64,000 bases of DNA from Blastopirellula sediminis (GTDB lineage: Bacteria > Planctomycetota > Planctomycetia > Pirellulales > Pirellulaceae): contig NZ_JAJKFT010000010.1 of assembly GCF_020966755.1 (NCBI RefSeq), forward strand, positions 3,938,481 through 4,002,480. The letters run 5' to 3'. The notes under the pieces were generated by a model that did no database searches, was not told where the DNA came from, and worked only from the letters and a program-made list of their open reading frames with translations. Positions 1 through 8,331 of this stretch are shown piece by piece. The first letter of the stretch is position 1. The number at the start of each line of letters is the position of its first letter. A program made the translations under genes and the position numbers.

Positions 1-772
1 CGGCGGTCAGCCCGTACGCGGTCGGCGTCGTAATTCTCTGTTCGTAGAGGTAGTGAAAGGCCACTCCGATGAACATGAAGATCTCAAATTGCGCCGCGAA
101 CGCGAAAATCATCGAGAAGCGATGCGTGTAAGGGGCGTAGCCGAACCAGCCGTTCGAAATGCCGTTGAGTACCATCGCCATGGCGAACAGGCCGACCGGT
201 ACGAGAAAGACTCGATGCGATTTGCTTTGGAACAAGCCGATAAAGAGCGCGCAGAGGATATAGAACTTCATCTCGATCTCCAGCGTCCAGATGACGCCGT
301 CGATATTTTGCGTGCCCGCGAAGTCGCGAATGCCGGGAAAGAAATGAGTCACTACGTCGACGAGCGGCCACTTGAAATCGACGTTGAAGTAGTAGCACGA
401 AATGACTAACGCCAGCAGCGTAACGCTGAAGCCGGCGGCGTAGGTGGGAAGAATTCGGAAGAGACGTCCCGTCATAAAGCCAGCAAAGTTCGCCCGCTTC
501 AGCGAGAACGGGATGACGAAGCCGCTGATCAGGAAAAACAGGGCGACGCCGAGCGCTCCCCAGTTGAAGTGCGGTATCGGGATCTTGGAGAGGAGCGGGA
601 CCCAAGCAGGCGTCGGATACGTTTCGGCGCTTAGATTCGGCATTCCCGTCAGTTCTGAGACGAGACCTCGATTGAACCAGAAAAGACCGTAAAGGTGCGC
701 GATAAGGACGAATAACGCCGCAATCCCCCGCAATGTATTCGCAAATTCGACTCGATTTCTATTCGGCGTCAT
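1..772 (-). CDS. Acyltransferase 3 family membrane protein (3' end outside window)
   Basis: The frame is open from an ATG at 770-772 to the window edge without a stop, giving about 257 residues of an incomplete protein. The N-terminus has the family 3 (OafA/NolL/YrhL-type) start, with RVEFANTLRGIAALFVLIAH, in which the His after the first membrane helix is the conserved catalytic candidate. It is followed by a second hydrophobic segment with FFLISGFVIPFS, and by several more membrane helices. Proteins of this family move acyl groups, often acetyl, from the cytoplasm to sugars or lipids of the envelope. The substrate cannot be told from sequence. The gene diverges from the plus-strand gene at 989, and no partner glycan genes are visible in the window. 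The family call is firm and the role open. Confidence 0.85.
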   Translation of the reverse strand, partial: MTPNRNRVEFANTLRGIAALFVLIAHLYGLFWFNRGLVSELTGMPNLSAETYPTPAWVPLLSKIPIPHFNWGALGVALFFLISGFVIPFSLKRANFAGFMTGRLFRILPTYAAGFSVTLLALVISCYYFNVDFKWPLVDVVTHFFPGIRDFAGTQNIDGVIWTLEIEMKFYILCALFIGLFQSKSHRVFLVPVGLFAMAMVLNGISNGWFGYAPYTHRFSMIFAFAAQFEIFMFIGVAFHYLYEQRITTPTAYGLTA

Positions 773-988
773 ATTTACTTCGCGGTTTTGCAGGGAATGG
801 CTTTATGCGACATGCGCGCGGATTGTGGCATAGCTCCTAGGTGGGGACAAGAGCAATTGGCGGTCGGAAAAATGTCACGCTCGAAATCCCGGAAGGTATA
901 GGTAGAATGGGGAGGTCGCTCCCTGTCCCAGACTTGTCGGAATCGTCTGGACGCCCAAATTGATCGACTACCAGCAGGGGTTCGCCGT

Positions 989-1624
989 ATGGGGTTGTTT
1001 CTCTCGATGTCAGGCGTAATCGGCAAAGACGCCGCCGCCGTTGAAAAAGCGCTCGCCGCGTTCGCCGCGGAAAAAGAGGGTGAGTTCGCCCAGGCGGAGC
1101 GGACGATCGAAGACGAAGATTGCCTCGTGCTGGCAGGCGAAGGAGATCGCGTTTCGATCCTCTATCCCAGCGATTTCTTCGATTGGGACGCCGCGAGTCA
1201 GTACTTGTCGCGGGTCCTCAGCACGCCGGTCTTTTCGTTCCATATCCATGACGAAGACCTCTGGATGTACTTGCTGTTTCGTAAGGGACAGCCGATCGAC
1301 GCGTTCAACCCGATTCCCGATTATTGGGACGACAACCTGAGCGAAGAAGAAATCTTCTACTGGTCAGGCAACGCCCGGCAAGTCGCCCAGGCCGTTCCCG
1401 GCGTCGCGTCGGAAGAGATCGAGAACTATCTGAAACGGTGGGAAGATCCCGACTACGAAGAAATGCAAAAAGCGTACGCCGACGACGAGTTCGCCGCGGC
1501 CGATTGCTGGCAGCTGCTCGACTTTCTGAAAAAGCTCGGCTTTGAATATCCGATCACCGCCGACGGTCAGATCGAAGGGAAGACGTTCCGCTTCGCTTGT
1601 GAGACGAAGGGGGAAGGCGTCTAG
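989..1624 (+). CDS. Hypothetical acidic protein, 211 aa
   Basis: This soluble, strongly acidic protein has no signal peptide or membrane helix. It has several aromatic and acidic clusters, such as SEEEIFYWSGNARQV and DLWMYLLFRKGQPIDAFNPI. The layout (a short alpha/beta N-terminal half, a central FRKGQPIDAFNPIPDYW stretch and a helical end) resembles small immunity- or SMI1-like cytoplasmic proteins in general style, but I recognise no family. The ATG at 989 follows an AGGGG-like ribosome site. A second in-frame ATG (MSGVIGK) lies six codons later and could be the true start. It stands alone between a divergent acyltransferase and a convergent carboxypeptidase, separated from the latter by a palindromic repeat. 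Confidence 0.6.
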   Translation: MGLFLSMSGVIGKDAAAVEKALAAFAAEKEGEFAQAERTIEDEDCLVLAGEGDRVSILYPSDFFDWDAASQYLSRVLSTPVFSFHIHDEDLWMYLLFRKGQPIDAFNPIPDYWDDNLSEEEIFYWSGNARQVAQAVPGVASEEIENYLKRWEDPDYEEMQKAYADDEFAAADCWQLLDFLKKLGFEYPITADGQIEGKTFRFACETKGEGV

Positions 1625-1645
1625 AGGCGTCGCGCCAACCGCGAC

Positions 1646-1798
1646 AATAGCCCGAGACGCAAGCCGAGGGAATGCGTTGGGCCAAATGACGAATGTCGAA
1701 ACCAGAATGACGAACGGAGATTGGTTCGTCGTTCTCGCTTCGACATTTGTTGCTTTCTAGAGACCGCATTCCCTCGGCTTGCGCCTCGGGTTAGTGTT
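1646..1798. repeat. Palindromic repeat family A, copy 1
   Basis: The left arm (1648-1676) TAGCCCGAGACGCAAGCCGA... and the right arm (1765-1798) ...CTCGGCTTGCGCCTCGGG are near inverted copies. Inside them a second inverted pair, ATGACGAATGTCGAAACC and its imperfect complement, makes the whole about 150-bp element a nested palindrome. It lies exactly between the stop codons of two convergent genes. The same element occurs at 24035, 37304 (arms only, different core), 54802 and 59389, with a half copy at 49173. Confidence 0.9.
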
Positions 1799-1814
1799 GG
1801 GCTTCTTGGCCTCT

Positions 1815-3425
1815 TTAGTTCTGCCGCCACCACCACGCGGCGATTTCTCCTTCGTCTTGCATCACCTGAATAACGTCGTCGATGCCGGAGATGACGCCGA
1901 TGTTGTTGACGACCAGGACGAAGGCGTACTTGCGGCCGCTGGCGGCGTCAATGTAGCCGGCGGTTCCCTGAGCGCGAACAATCATGCGGCCTTGTTCGTC
2001 GCCGGTGATGTAAGTGCCGGTCTTGGCGTAGACGTTCGCTTTGGCGCCTTGGAGCGCGTCGTTTTCTTCGAAGCGAGTGACGGTGGCGAGCGAACCGTTG
2101 ACTCCCAGGATCGGCAGGGCCTGTTTGAAGGTGGCGAAGTTGTCGAGTTTCGTCCGCGCCGTTAGCATCTTGGCGATCGCTTGCGACGTCGCGGCGGTGT
2201 CCCCTCCTCCGCTGCCGTCGACAAAGTGAAATTCACTCGGCGACACGTCGAACCGCGACTTCAGCGCTTTCGCTTCGGCCGCGAGCGACTTTTCGAGCGT
2301 ATCGACTCCGTTCTGCACGCCGTACAACATCAAGCTGGTGTCGGCGCCGATGTTGTAGCTCACCTTCAAGATCCACTGGGCGAACTGGGCGTACTTGGCC
2401 GACGTGAGCTTCGCCACTTGATGATCGGCTTGGTACGATCCGACCGCCGGCAGTTTGGCGGCGTCGTTGGGGGCCGTCTTGTTGGCGGCGACTGCGACGC
2501 CCGCTTTGGCGAGCTCTTCGATCAACACGGTGCGAGCGTAGTTTTGCGGTTGCGTGATCCGGACGTTGCGAACGAGCGGCCATTCGCCGGTCAGAACCGG
2601 CTTCAGATCAATCGGCAGGTGGCCGGTCAGCGGGACCTGGCAGCCTGCCTTGCCGATGCAGTTCGGGAGATCGTCGTAGTCAAGTTCAAGTTCCGAGCCG
2701 GGCCCCGTCGTCTTCAGTTGCGGCGCGAGCGTCAATGCGGCCGAATGAGGACGCCACGCAACGTCAGCCGGTGTGCCCGCTGTAGCGCCTGGCTGCAGCA
2801 TCATGTCGACGACGTCGTCATTGATGAAGATCGGGCGGAGATCGAACTCGTGCCGGAAGTTGAACGTTTGGAACAAGCGATCGTCGATGATGACGTCGCC
2901 GTCGACCCGTTTAATTCCGGCGGCGGCGATTTGCTGAGCAAGATTGCGGTAGCCGGCCAACGGATCGGTCTTCGTCAGGATCGCGTTGCCGAGCGAGTTC
3001 GCTTCGTTGTGATCGAATTTGGTGTAGGCGATCGTACCGTCGGCACGTTCACGTCCCCCCATTGATAGATCGCCGGAAGCGACCACGACAAGATCGCCGT
3101 TGAGGACGCCATCTTTCACTTCCCCCTGGCGATAGATCGGCGTGACGAAGCGATAGTCTTCGCCCAACTGATCGAGCGCAAGGCCGACCGAAAACATTTT
3201 GCGGATCGAACCGATCAGCATCTGCCGGTCGGCGTTCTTCGAGAAGACGGTGTCGCCGGTTTGCAGGTCGATGACCAGGATGCCCCAGGTCGCGTTCTTG
3301 TAGAGCGGCTTTTGCAGGATCTTGTCGACTTCCGGTGAGAGAAGGACCTGCGACTGAGCGACCGAGGTCAGCGAGAGCAGGATTACCGGAAGAATCGTCA
3401 GGATCGTGCGCGGGAAGCGGAACAT
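1815..3425 (-). CDS. dacB: D-alanyl-D-alanine carboxypeptidase/endopeptidase, PBP4 (S13) family
   Basis: This periplasmic penicillin-binding protein of about 536 residues would trim or cut peptidoglycan cross-links. The ATG at 3425 starts MFRFPRTILTILPVILLS, a good Sec signal peptide. The reading frame extends further upstream, but that part is basic and unlike an exported protein, so this start was chosen. The three S13 catalytic boxes are visible: SIRK (about residues 73-76, SxxK), SYN in ILKVSYNIGADTS, and KTG in VYAKTGTYITG near the C-terminus. The long insert between the first two boxes is typical of PBP4. Planctomycetes were long thought to lack peptidoglycan, so retention of an intact enzyme is informative. 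The gene stands alone and diverges from the gene at 3637. Confidence 0.9.
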   Translation of the reverse strand: MFRFPRTILTILPVILLSLTSVAQSQVLLSPEVDKILQKPLYKNATWGILVIDLQTGDTVFSKNADRQMLIGSIRKMFSVGLALDQLGEDYRFVTPIYRQGEVKDGVLNGDLVVVASGDLSMGGRERADGTIAYTKFDHNEANSLGNAILTKTDPLAGYRNLAQQIAAAGIKRVDGDVIIDDRLFQTFNFRHEFDLRPIFINDDVVDMMLQPGATAGTPADVAWRPHSAALTLAPQLKTTGPGSELELDYDDLPNCIGKAGCQVPLTGHLPIDLKPVLTGEWPLVRNVRITQPQNYARTVLIEELAKAGVAVAANKTAPNDAAKLPAVGSYQADHQVAKLTSAKYAQFAQWILKVSYNIGADTSLMLYGVQNGVDTLEKSLAAEAKALKSRFDVSPSEFHFVDGSGGGDTAATSQAIAKMLTARTKLDNFATFKQALPILGVNGSLATVTRFEENDALQGAKANVYAKTGTYITGDEQGRMIVRAQGTAGYIDAASGRKYAFVLVVNNIGVISGIDDVIQVMQDEGEIAAWWWRQN

Positions 3426-3636
3426 CGGGCGGCTCGTGGAATGGGCGGGAGGAAGGACGTGCTTTGTTACCCTACGACGCCAATGAATCGACGCAATCAA
3501 AAATCGCATATCGCGACGAAATTGACTGCTGAAGCGACGACCATTTTGATTTAATCTGTTGGAATTCGCCCTATCGCTCGTTGACGGAACGTAGTCCGGA
3601 GTTGGGAAACTCAAATATCGTCGAATTTCTTTCTTA

Positions 3637-4854
3637 GTGCGATTGGAAAAAACTTTGACTGGATCGGTACGACGCGGCCAATGGCTTTTCTTCGTTATTG
3701 TCATCCCGGTGGCGCTGCTGGAATCGGCGAACTTGGTGTTGGCGTTTTTGCGTCCCTGGAATGAGATTTCCTGGTTTCGCGGCGTCATTATTCCGGCGGT
3801 ACTTCTACTTCTTTGTTACTCGCTTTGGTTCGGTAGCCGATCGACCCGCAGCACGCTGGCGATTTGGCTGGGCCTGAAAGGTCTAGTACTGTCGGCAATT
3901 ATCTTCGCCATTGCGAACGCGATGTTTAAGGAGACGCCGCCGGAGGCGATGCAATTGCTGTTTCAGATAATGCTTCGAGTAGCGGGCGTAATCGCCGTGG
4001 GCGCCTGTTTCTATTTTTGGGCCGGGTTAACCGTTTGGCTTTCACCGAGCTTACGGAAGTTTCTTGATCTGCAAGAGATGAAAGAGCAAGAGCTTGGCGT
4101 CAGTCCCTTCGCTTGGCTACGTCGCAGATCAACGCACTCGCTGGTGCATCGATACATCGGCGAACTGCCGCTTCCGTCCAGGGTCTTGCTACTCGCGGAC
4201 CCCAAGAACCTGCCGGGACTGTCGGTAACCGGCTTTGGGGGCGAAGCGGCGTACCTGTTTATGACGCAGGAATCGACTCCCCCGCGATATGGACGAGTTC
4301 ATTCGGTCAGGGTGATGTTTGAAACAGCCGACGAAGTGCGGCGGCGTAGGCTGGGCGAGGTTCCAATCGATACGGCTCGCTTGGTGCTGGTGGATCAAGG
4401 GAACTACGATCGCGATTGGAACGAAGAAGGTCCGATGCGACGTGGAATTATCGTGACTCGCAATAGCGACGATCTGATCGAAGAACTCCATGAGAGTTTG
4501 GGCGTCGAGATCGAAGGGACTTTCTCGGGATACCCCTGCATTAAAGGCCCCGTGTCCGAAGAACTGGAAGCCGAAATCCGCGCCTATATCGCTTCCAATC
4601 CAAAATACCCTGACTACTTCACGCACTTTGAGATCGCGACCGACAGCAGTCTCGAGCGTGCGTTGTGCCCGGAGGACGGATTGCAGCCGATCGCAGACCG
4701 GCCGAAGGGCCTTTTTTTCGTATGCGGCGCTGGCTACGGCGACGGGACGTACGACGTAATCGGGGAATTCGCGAACGAGCGGCTTGTCGCGCTTGAAATC
4801 AACTTCTTGACGGAAGAGGAAGCGAAGAGAGTCGAGGCGTCACTTCCCGGCTAA
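3637..4854 (+). CDS. Four-helix membrane protein with soluble C-terminal domain, unknown function
   Basis: The gene starts with GTG and encodes 405 residues. Four hydrophobic segments lie at about 16-38, 48-66, 75-95 and 110-135. A cytoplasmic or periplasmic domain of about 270 residues follows. The C-terminal end CGAGYGDGTYDVIGEF followed by ALEINFL resembles the end of DUF4241-type proteins, where a GxGxGDGxY turn is common, but this is from memory and weak. The middle part contains alternating acidic and basic helices and no catalytic motif I recognise. It is divergent from the PBP4 gene and convergent with the small secreted gene at 4901. Confidence 0.65.
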   Translation: MRLEKTLTGSVRRGQWLFFVIVIPVALLESANLVLAFLRPWNEISWFRGVIIPAVLLLLCYSLWFGSRSTRSTLAIWLGLKGLVLSAIIFAIANAMFKETPPEAMQLLFQIMLRVAGVIAVGACFYFWAGLTVWLSPSLRKFLDLQEMKEQELGVSPFAWLRRRSTHSLVHRYIGELPLPSRVLLLADPKNLPGLSVTGFGGEAAYLFMTQESTPPRYGRVHSVRVMFETADEVRRRRLGEVPIDTARLVLVDQGNYDRDWNEEGPMRRGIIVTRNSDDLIEELHESLGVEIEGTFSGYPCIKGPVSEELEAEIRAYIASNPKYPDYFTHFEIATDSSLERALCPEDGLQPIADRPKGLFFVCGAGYGDGTYDVIGEFANERLVALEINFLTEEEAKRVEASLPG

Positions 4855-4856
4855 GT

Positions 4857-4882
4857 TTGCCGGCAGCGGCGACTGCCGACAA
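4857..4882. terminator. Short imperfect hairpin between convergent genes
   Basis: TTGCCGGCAG (4857-4866) pairs with CTGCCGACAA (4873-4882) with one mismatch and a 6-base loop. It begins two bases after the stop of the plus gene and 19 bases before the stop of the minus gene. No clear T-run follows on either strand, so any terminator role is inferred from position. Confidence 0.35.
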
Positions 4883-4900
4883 GGCTGCGTCAACGAGTAT

Positions 4901-5383
4901 TTATTTTGCCCGCTCAAAATAGAGGACATGTCCTGTTCCACGGTGACACGAACATTGATGGCTATAGGCGATCTCCATCACATGGTCGTTGACCATGTAG
5001 CTGCAAAGAAGCCCTTGGCCGCTGGGGAGCGTAAGCATCAGGAGGTCCCAGCGGGAAAAACCGATCTCTTTCTTCTGCGCCGGCAGATTCAGATCGTGGG
5101 CGAACGTCGCGGCAAGTTTTCCTTGCAGGTAGATCTGGTTGCCGCGGATTTCGATGGCGGAGCCGTTTTGGGCGAATTCGACCTCCTGCGGAAGCTTACG
5201 GTCGTTGATGAAACTGCTGGGCAGGTAGGCGTGTTTCATAATCCATTCCCCCTGCATCAGCTTCAACGTTTCGGCCGGCGAGACCTGCTGGTCGACCTGT
5301 TCTTCGGCGACTAGCGGCGAGGCTTGGCTGACGAACAACGCGCAAACGACTGCCGTGAGCAGCCAGTTCTGGAAATTGAACAT
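4901..5383 (-). CDS. Small secreted protein of planctomycete lipocalin-like type
   Basis: The 160-residue product begins with a clear Sec signal peptide (LLTAVVCALFVSQASPLVA, cleavage near residue 26). The mature part opens with LKLMQGEWIMKHAY, the same arrangement as the planctomycete secreted domain usually annotated TIGR03067 (a LQGxW start followed by a small beta-barrel). The C-terminus has an unusual cluster, HQCSCHRGTGH, that could bind metal or form a disulfide. The function of the family is unknown. A second small secreted gene lies upstream on the same strand (5464-5856) at an 80-bp distance, so the two may be co-transcribed. Confidence 0.65.
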   Translation of the reverse strand: MFNFQNWLLTAVVCALFVSQASPLVAEEQVDQQVSPAETLKLMQGEWIMKHAYLPSSFINDRKLPQEVEFAQNGSAIEIRGNQIYLQGKLAATFAHDLNLPAQKKEIGFSRWDLLMLTLPSGQGLLCSYMVNDHVMEIAYSHQCSCHRGTGHVLYFERAK

Positions 5384-5463
5384 GAGCGAATCCTTACTGA
5401 AGGTGGTGTTGCCGTTCGATGGATTGCGGCAAAATCGGGTATAGGAGGCGCACGATAGGCGAC

Positions 5464-5856
5464 TTAGTTTTTCAAGACGTCGACCCAGTCGGAATAGACG
5501 CCTTCGTTCTGTCCATTTTCTCGTTTAACGAAGACGCGCACTTTGGAGTTCTCCTTCGGCACAACGTCATGACCGGAGGCGCCGGGAGAAAACTGGCCAG
5601 GATGACGCTGGAAGCAATAGGCGCGAAAGATCTCGCCAGGCTTGATGTTTTTCCCTTTCGTAACCGACTCGACCCGCATCTCGACGATGTAGTTGGCGTA
5701 GTCGAAGTGATCCCGGCGATAAACGGCGGTCACTTTGCCGGTGAGCACATAGTCGGCGATCGACCGGTCTTCGCTTGGTCGTTCCGCCATGGAAACGCCG
5801 ACGAAGGTTACGGCCAGCAAAATAGCGACGATCTGTTGGAGCTTGCGAGGTTTCAT
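5464..5856 (-). CDS. Small secreted protein, unknown function
   Basis: The ATG at 5856 gives MKPRKLQQIVAILLAVTFVG, a signal peptide, and a product of about 130 residues. The frame continues upstream for 43 codons, but that stretch is not a plausible leader, so the internal ATG was chosen. The mature part (IADYVLTGKVTAVYRRDHFD..YIVEMRVESVTKGKNIKPGE) looks like a small beta-barrel, similar in style to exported OB-fold proteins that carry a TGKVxAV start. I know of no function. The run HPGQFSPGASGHD may be a loop or metal site. Confidence 0.6.
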   Translation of the reverse strand: MKPRKLQQIVAILLAVTFVGVSMAERPSEDRSIADYVLTGKVTAVYRRDHFDYANYIVEMRVESVTKGKNIKPGEIFRAYCFQRHPGQFSPGASGHDVVPKENSKVRVFVKRENGQNEGVYSDWVDVLKN

Positions 5857-5869
5857 ATCGATCTTTCCA

Positions 5870-6073
5870 TCAGGCGACGTTAGGGAGACATAGACGGATA
5901 CGAATCGCTTGCCGCTGTAAGATGAATGTCCAGCGGCGCCCGAAAGAGGACAGCCCCGTCGTCGCCAAGGAGAGACCCGTGGCATACGCTTCAGCGGCGG
6001 AACTCTTCACGTTGGCCGCGAACAGCGAAAACAATGCGGCGGCGCAAAGCGTCAAGGAGCGAAGAAAACGCAT
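5870..6073 (-). CDS. Possible tiny secreted peptide or gene remnant
   Basis: From the ATG at 6073 a 67-codon frame begins MRFLRSLTLCAAALFSLFAA, which is a textbook Sec leader ending in SSAAEA. The remaining 35 residues have no recognisable fold and end 13 bases before the start of the next secreted gene. It could be a decayed secreted gene whose leader survives, a short exported peptide, or chance. No homology is known to me. Confidence 0.3.
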   Translation of the reverse strand: MRFLRSLTLCAAALFSLFAANVKSSAAEAYATGLSLATTGLSSFGRRWTFILQRQAIRIRLCLPNVA

Positions 6074-6168
6074 TGGGGGCATCCCAATAGTGACGTAGGC
6101 GATTCGACGTATTCCAAGCGAATACGTCGCCACGAACTACGAAACGCAAGCCGCGCCCCAAAACGGAC

Positions 6169-6196
6169 AGACGCCGCAAAAGAATTTGCGGCGTCT
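6169..6196 (-). terminator. Hairpin downstream of the enolase-superfamily gene
   Basis: AGACGCCGCAAA (6169-6180) and TTTGCGGCGTCT (6185-6196) form a perfect 12-bp stem with a 4-base loop. On the minus strand it follows the stop at 6240 by about 45 bases and is followed by GTCCGTTTTGG, a weak T-run. It fits a terminator for the gene at 6240-7592. Confidence 0.55.
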
Positions 6197-6214
6197 TACT
6201 TCAATTCCCTCTCT

Positions 6215-6231
6215 GGTCCGCACAGCGGACC
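6215..6231. repeat. Short palindrome GGTCCGC-ACA-GCGGACC, copy 1
   Basis: A perfect 7-bp inverted repeat with a 3-base loop lies just after the minus gene stop at 6240. The same 17 bases recur in inverse orientation at 53610-53626, with AGG on one side in both cases, so this is a repeat and not a one-off hairpin. Confidence 0.7.
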
Positions 6232-6239
6232 CTGCGTCG

Positions 6240-7592
6240 CTAGAAGCCGAGGCCTGGACCGTCGAGAACTGCGGTGCCGACCGTACCGTCGGTGATGTCG
6301 AACATGCTGGGGAAGCGTTTCGCCCATTCGACGTTGCCGGCCGGGCAGTATTGGCGGCCGTTTCCTTCGATCGCGGCGATTGTCGGCAGACGCGCGGCCA
6401 GGCTGGCCGAATGGAGGAACGAGTAGCCGGGGCAGGTCAGATCCTGCACGCAGAGGAACATCCCGAACTTCTGAGCCGCGGCGCCCATCAGCAGCGCTTC
6501 GCTTTGCCCTTTGCAGGCTTTCAGCGCGACGCCGCTATAGCCTTGTTCGCGGGCCAGGAGGAGCGATTCGTAGTCGACGAGCGATTCGTCGATGACGACC
6601 GGTTTGATCTTCGCCGCGGCGTGCATCCGGTTTTCAGGATTAGCCCGCAGGTCGCGGCTGGTCGGTTGTTCGATGTACTGAACGCGATCGAGCGCCTCGG
6701 GGCTCGACTCACTGAGCTTCGCGAGGAAGTCGAGGATGTACTGCACGTTGGGACAACGCTCGTTGAAGTCGAGCGAGTATTGCCACACTTTCACCCCCCG
6801 CTTCGCCTGGGCGGCGATGGCGACGGCGTCGATCTTGGCGACGCGGGCAGCGTCCCAATCAAGGTTGTCGCCGTTCAGCTTGATTTTCAGGTGGGTCAAA
6901 CCGTCGGCCAAGATCCAGTCGCCGAGCGTCTCGGGCAAGCCGTCGCCGACCGGGTTTTGCAGTTCGTCCAGATCGAGCGGATCGAGTGCGCCGACCAGAT
7001 GATAGAGCGGCATCTTCGGTTGCGGCTTGCGGAGCGTATAGCGATCGAGATATTCGCCGGCGAATTCGCTGGAGAGATAGGTCGCCAGGTCGGTATTAAC
7101 GTACTCGGCGCCGAGCAAGTTGTAGCTGTTTTGGCCCAGGGCCTTGCCGTAGGCGTCATGAATCGCCGCTTCGGTCGGGCTGGCCGCGACCAGCGCAGCG
7201 AGCTTCGGAACCGCTTCGGTGATGCCGGCCTGGCTGGCGACTTTCGCAGCGATATCGGCGTATTGCGTGTGAGCCGCAGCGGTCAATTCCAAGGGATGGC
7301 CGCTGAGGTCGAGCTTTGGCGCCGCTTCGGCGATAGCCGTACCGATGTCGACCAGCGCCTGCAGCGTCGCTTCACCAGAGGTGATCGACGTCGGCCAAGC
7401 CCACACGTTCCCCATCGGCATTGAACCGAATCCGCTGCCACGTCGTCCATCGGCCGTTTCGACTTCGAGCGCTACGTTCAACAACGTAACGTCATTGACC
7501 ACGCGCCCCCCGAACTTGATCGGGGTGCGGTAGTTAATATGCTCCGCCGAGATTTGGACGTCGCAGATACGAATATCGGTAGGCTTGGCCAC
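6240..7592 (-). CDS. Enolase-superfamily (mandelate racemase/muconate lactonizing type) enzyme
   Basis: A cytoplasmic enzyme of 450 residues. The catalytic lysine pair of the MR/MLE fold is visible as HLKIKLNG (K236, K238). The metal ligands fit SLDFNE (D275), YIEQPTS (E308) and VVIDES (D335), followed by a VALKACKG strand in which a Lys may be the opposing base. The N-terminal capping domain occupies about residues 1-190. Enzymes of this group abstract a proton alpha to a carboxylate (acid-sugar dehydratases, epimerases, racemases). The exact substrate cannot be read from sequence. The protein is longer than the usual 350-400 residues because of an enlarged middle part (about 100-200). The gene is followed by a hairpin terminator and is transcribed away from the response regulator upstream. 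Confidence 0.85.
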   Translation of the reverse strand: MAKPTDIRICDVQISAEHINYRTPIKFGGRVVNDVTLLNVALEVETADGRRGSGFGSMPMGNVWAWPTSITSGEATLQALVDIGTAIAEAAPKLDLSGHPLELTAAAHTQYADIAAKVASQAGITEAVPKLAALVAASPTEAAIHDAYGKALGQNSYNLLGAEYVNTDLATYLSSEFAGEYLDRYTLRKPQPKMPLYHLVGALDPLDLDELQNPVGDGLPETLGDWILADGLTHLKIKLNGDNLDWDAARVAKIDAVAIAAQAKRGVKVWQYSLDFNERCPNVQYILDFLAKLSESSPEALDRVQYIEQPTSRDLRANPENRMHAAAKIKPVVIDESLVDYESLLLAREQGYSGVALKACKGQSEALLMGAAAQKFGMFLCVQDLTCPGYSFLHSASLAARLPTIAAIEGNGRQYCPAGNVEWAKRFPSMFDITDGTVGTAVLDGPGLGF

Positions 7593-7698
7593 GTGGTTGC
7601 TCCTTGGTTCTACGCTAGCGGAATATTGCCGCGTGTGGTGAACCGTAGAATATGGCGGGAGACAAGCTCCGCCGCAACCAAGCTTAAAGGCTTTTAGA

Positions 7699-8331
7699 CT
7701 AAACCAAGCCTTTGCGAACCGCCCAAACTGCGGCTTGCGTGCGGTCCGAGACCCCCACTTTTCGCAGAATGTGTTGGACGTGTTCTTTGACCGTCTCGTA
7801 GCTGATGTGCAACGCCTGGGCGATTTCCTTGTTCGTCAGGCCGAGCGCCAGTTGGCGGAGCACTTCGCTTTCGCGTTGCGTCAGCGGCACTTCGACGTCG
7901 GCGTTCAAACGCGGGGTAGCCAGCGCGCCGGTCACGCGACGTAGTTCGTCTCGCGTCCAGGCGCTTTCGCCGTTGGCGGCCGTGTGGATCGCTTCGACAA
8001 GACGATCGCGCGGATCCCCTTTCAAAACGTAACCGTTGGCGCCCAGGGCGACGGCGCGTGCGACGTAAGTCGGGTTGTCGTAGGTTGAGAGAATCAGGAT
8101 CGGCAGATCGGGCCGTTCCAGCTTGATGCGACCAAGCGTGGTCAATCCGTCCCCTTCGGGCATGCGAATATCAAGCAACACGACGTCAGGATTGACGGAG
8201 GTAACCATCCGCACCGTTTCTTCCCCGGTTCGGGCTTCCCCAGCGACTTCGATGTCGGTACCCGAAACAAGGCTTTTTAAACCGCAGCGGACGACTTCGT
8301 GATCGTCGGCAACTAACAATCGAATGGTCAT
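7699..8331 (-). CDS. Response regulator transcription factor, NarL/FixJ family
   Basis: The 210-residue protein has an N-terminal receiver domain (acidic pair DD at 9-10, phosphoacceptor D54 in VVLLDIRMP, conserved Lys in GYVLKGD). It also has a C-terminal LuxR-type helix-turn-helix (LTQRESEVLRQLALGLTNKE then ISYETVKEHVQHILRK). It would bind DNA as a dimer after phosphorylation. No histidine kinase gene lies next to it, so it is an orphan regulator here, and its targets are unknown. The ATG at 8331 follows a 550-bp gene-free stretch. Confidence 0.92.
   Translation of the reverse strand: MTIRLLVADDHEVVRCGLKSLVSGTDIEVAGEARTGEETVRMVTSVNPDVVLLDIRMPEGDGLTTLGRIKLERPDLPILILSTYDNPTYVARAVALGANGYVLKGDPRDRLVEAIHTAANGESAWTRDELRRVTGALATPRLNADVEVPLTQRESEVLRQLALGLTNKEIAQALHISYETVKEHVQHILRKVGVSDRTQAAVWAVRKGLV

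Noticed and set aside
42-605. Open frames on both strands within the first 600 bases other than the acyltransferase
   Set aside because: Only the minus frame starting at 772 shows membrane helices and the acyltransferase motif. The others are low-quality frames overlapping it.
1542-1836. Short frames that run through the family A palindrome
   Set aside because: They exist because both strands of the palindrome are open in some frames. No start site or conservation is apparent and the palindrome explains the sequence.
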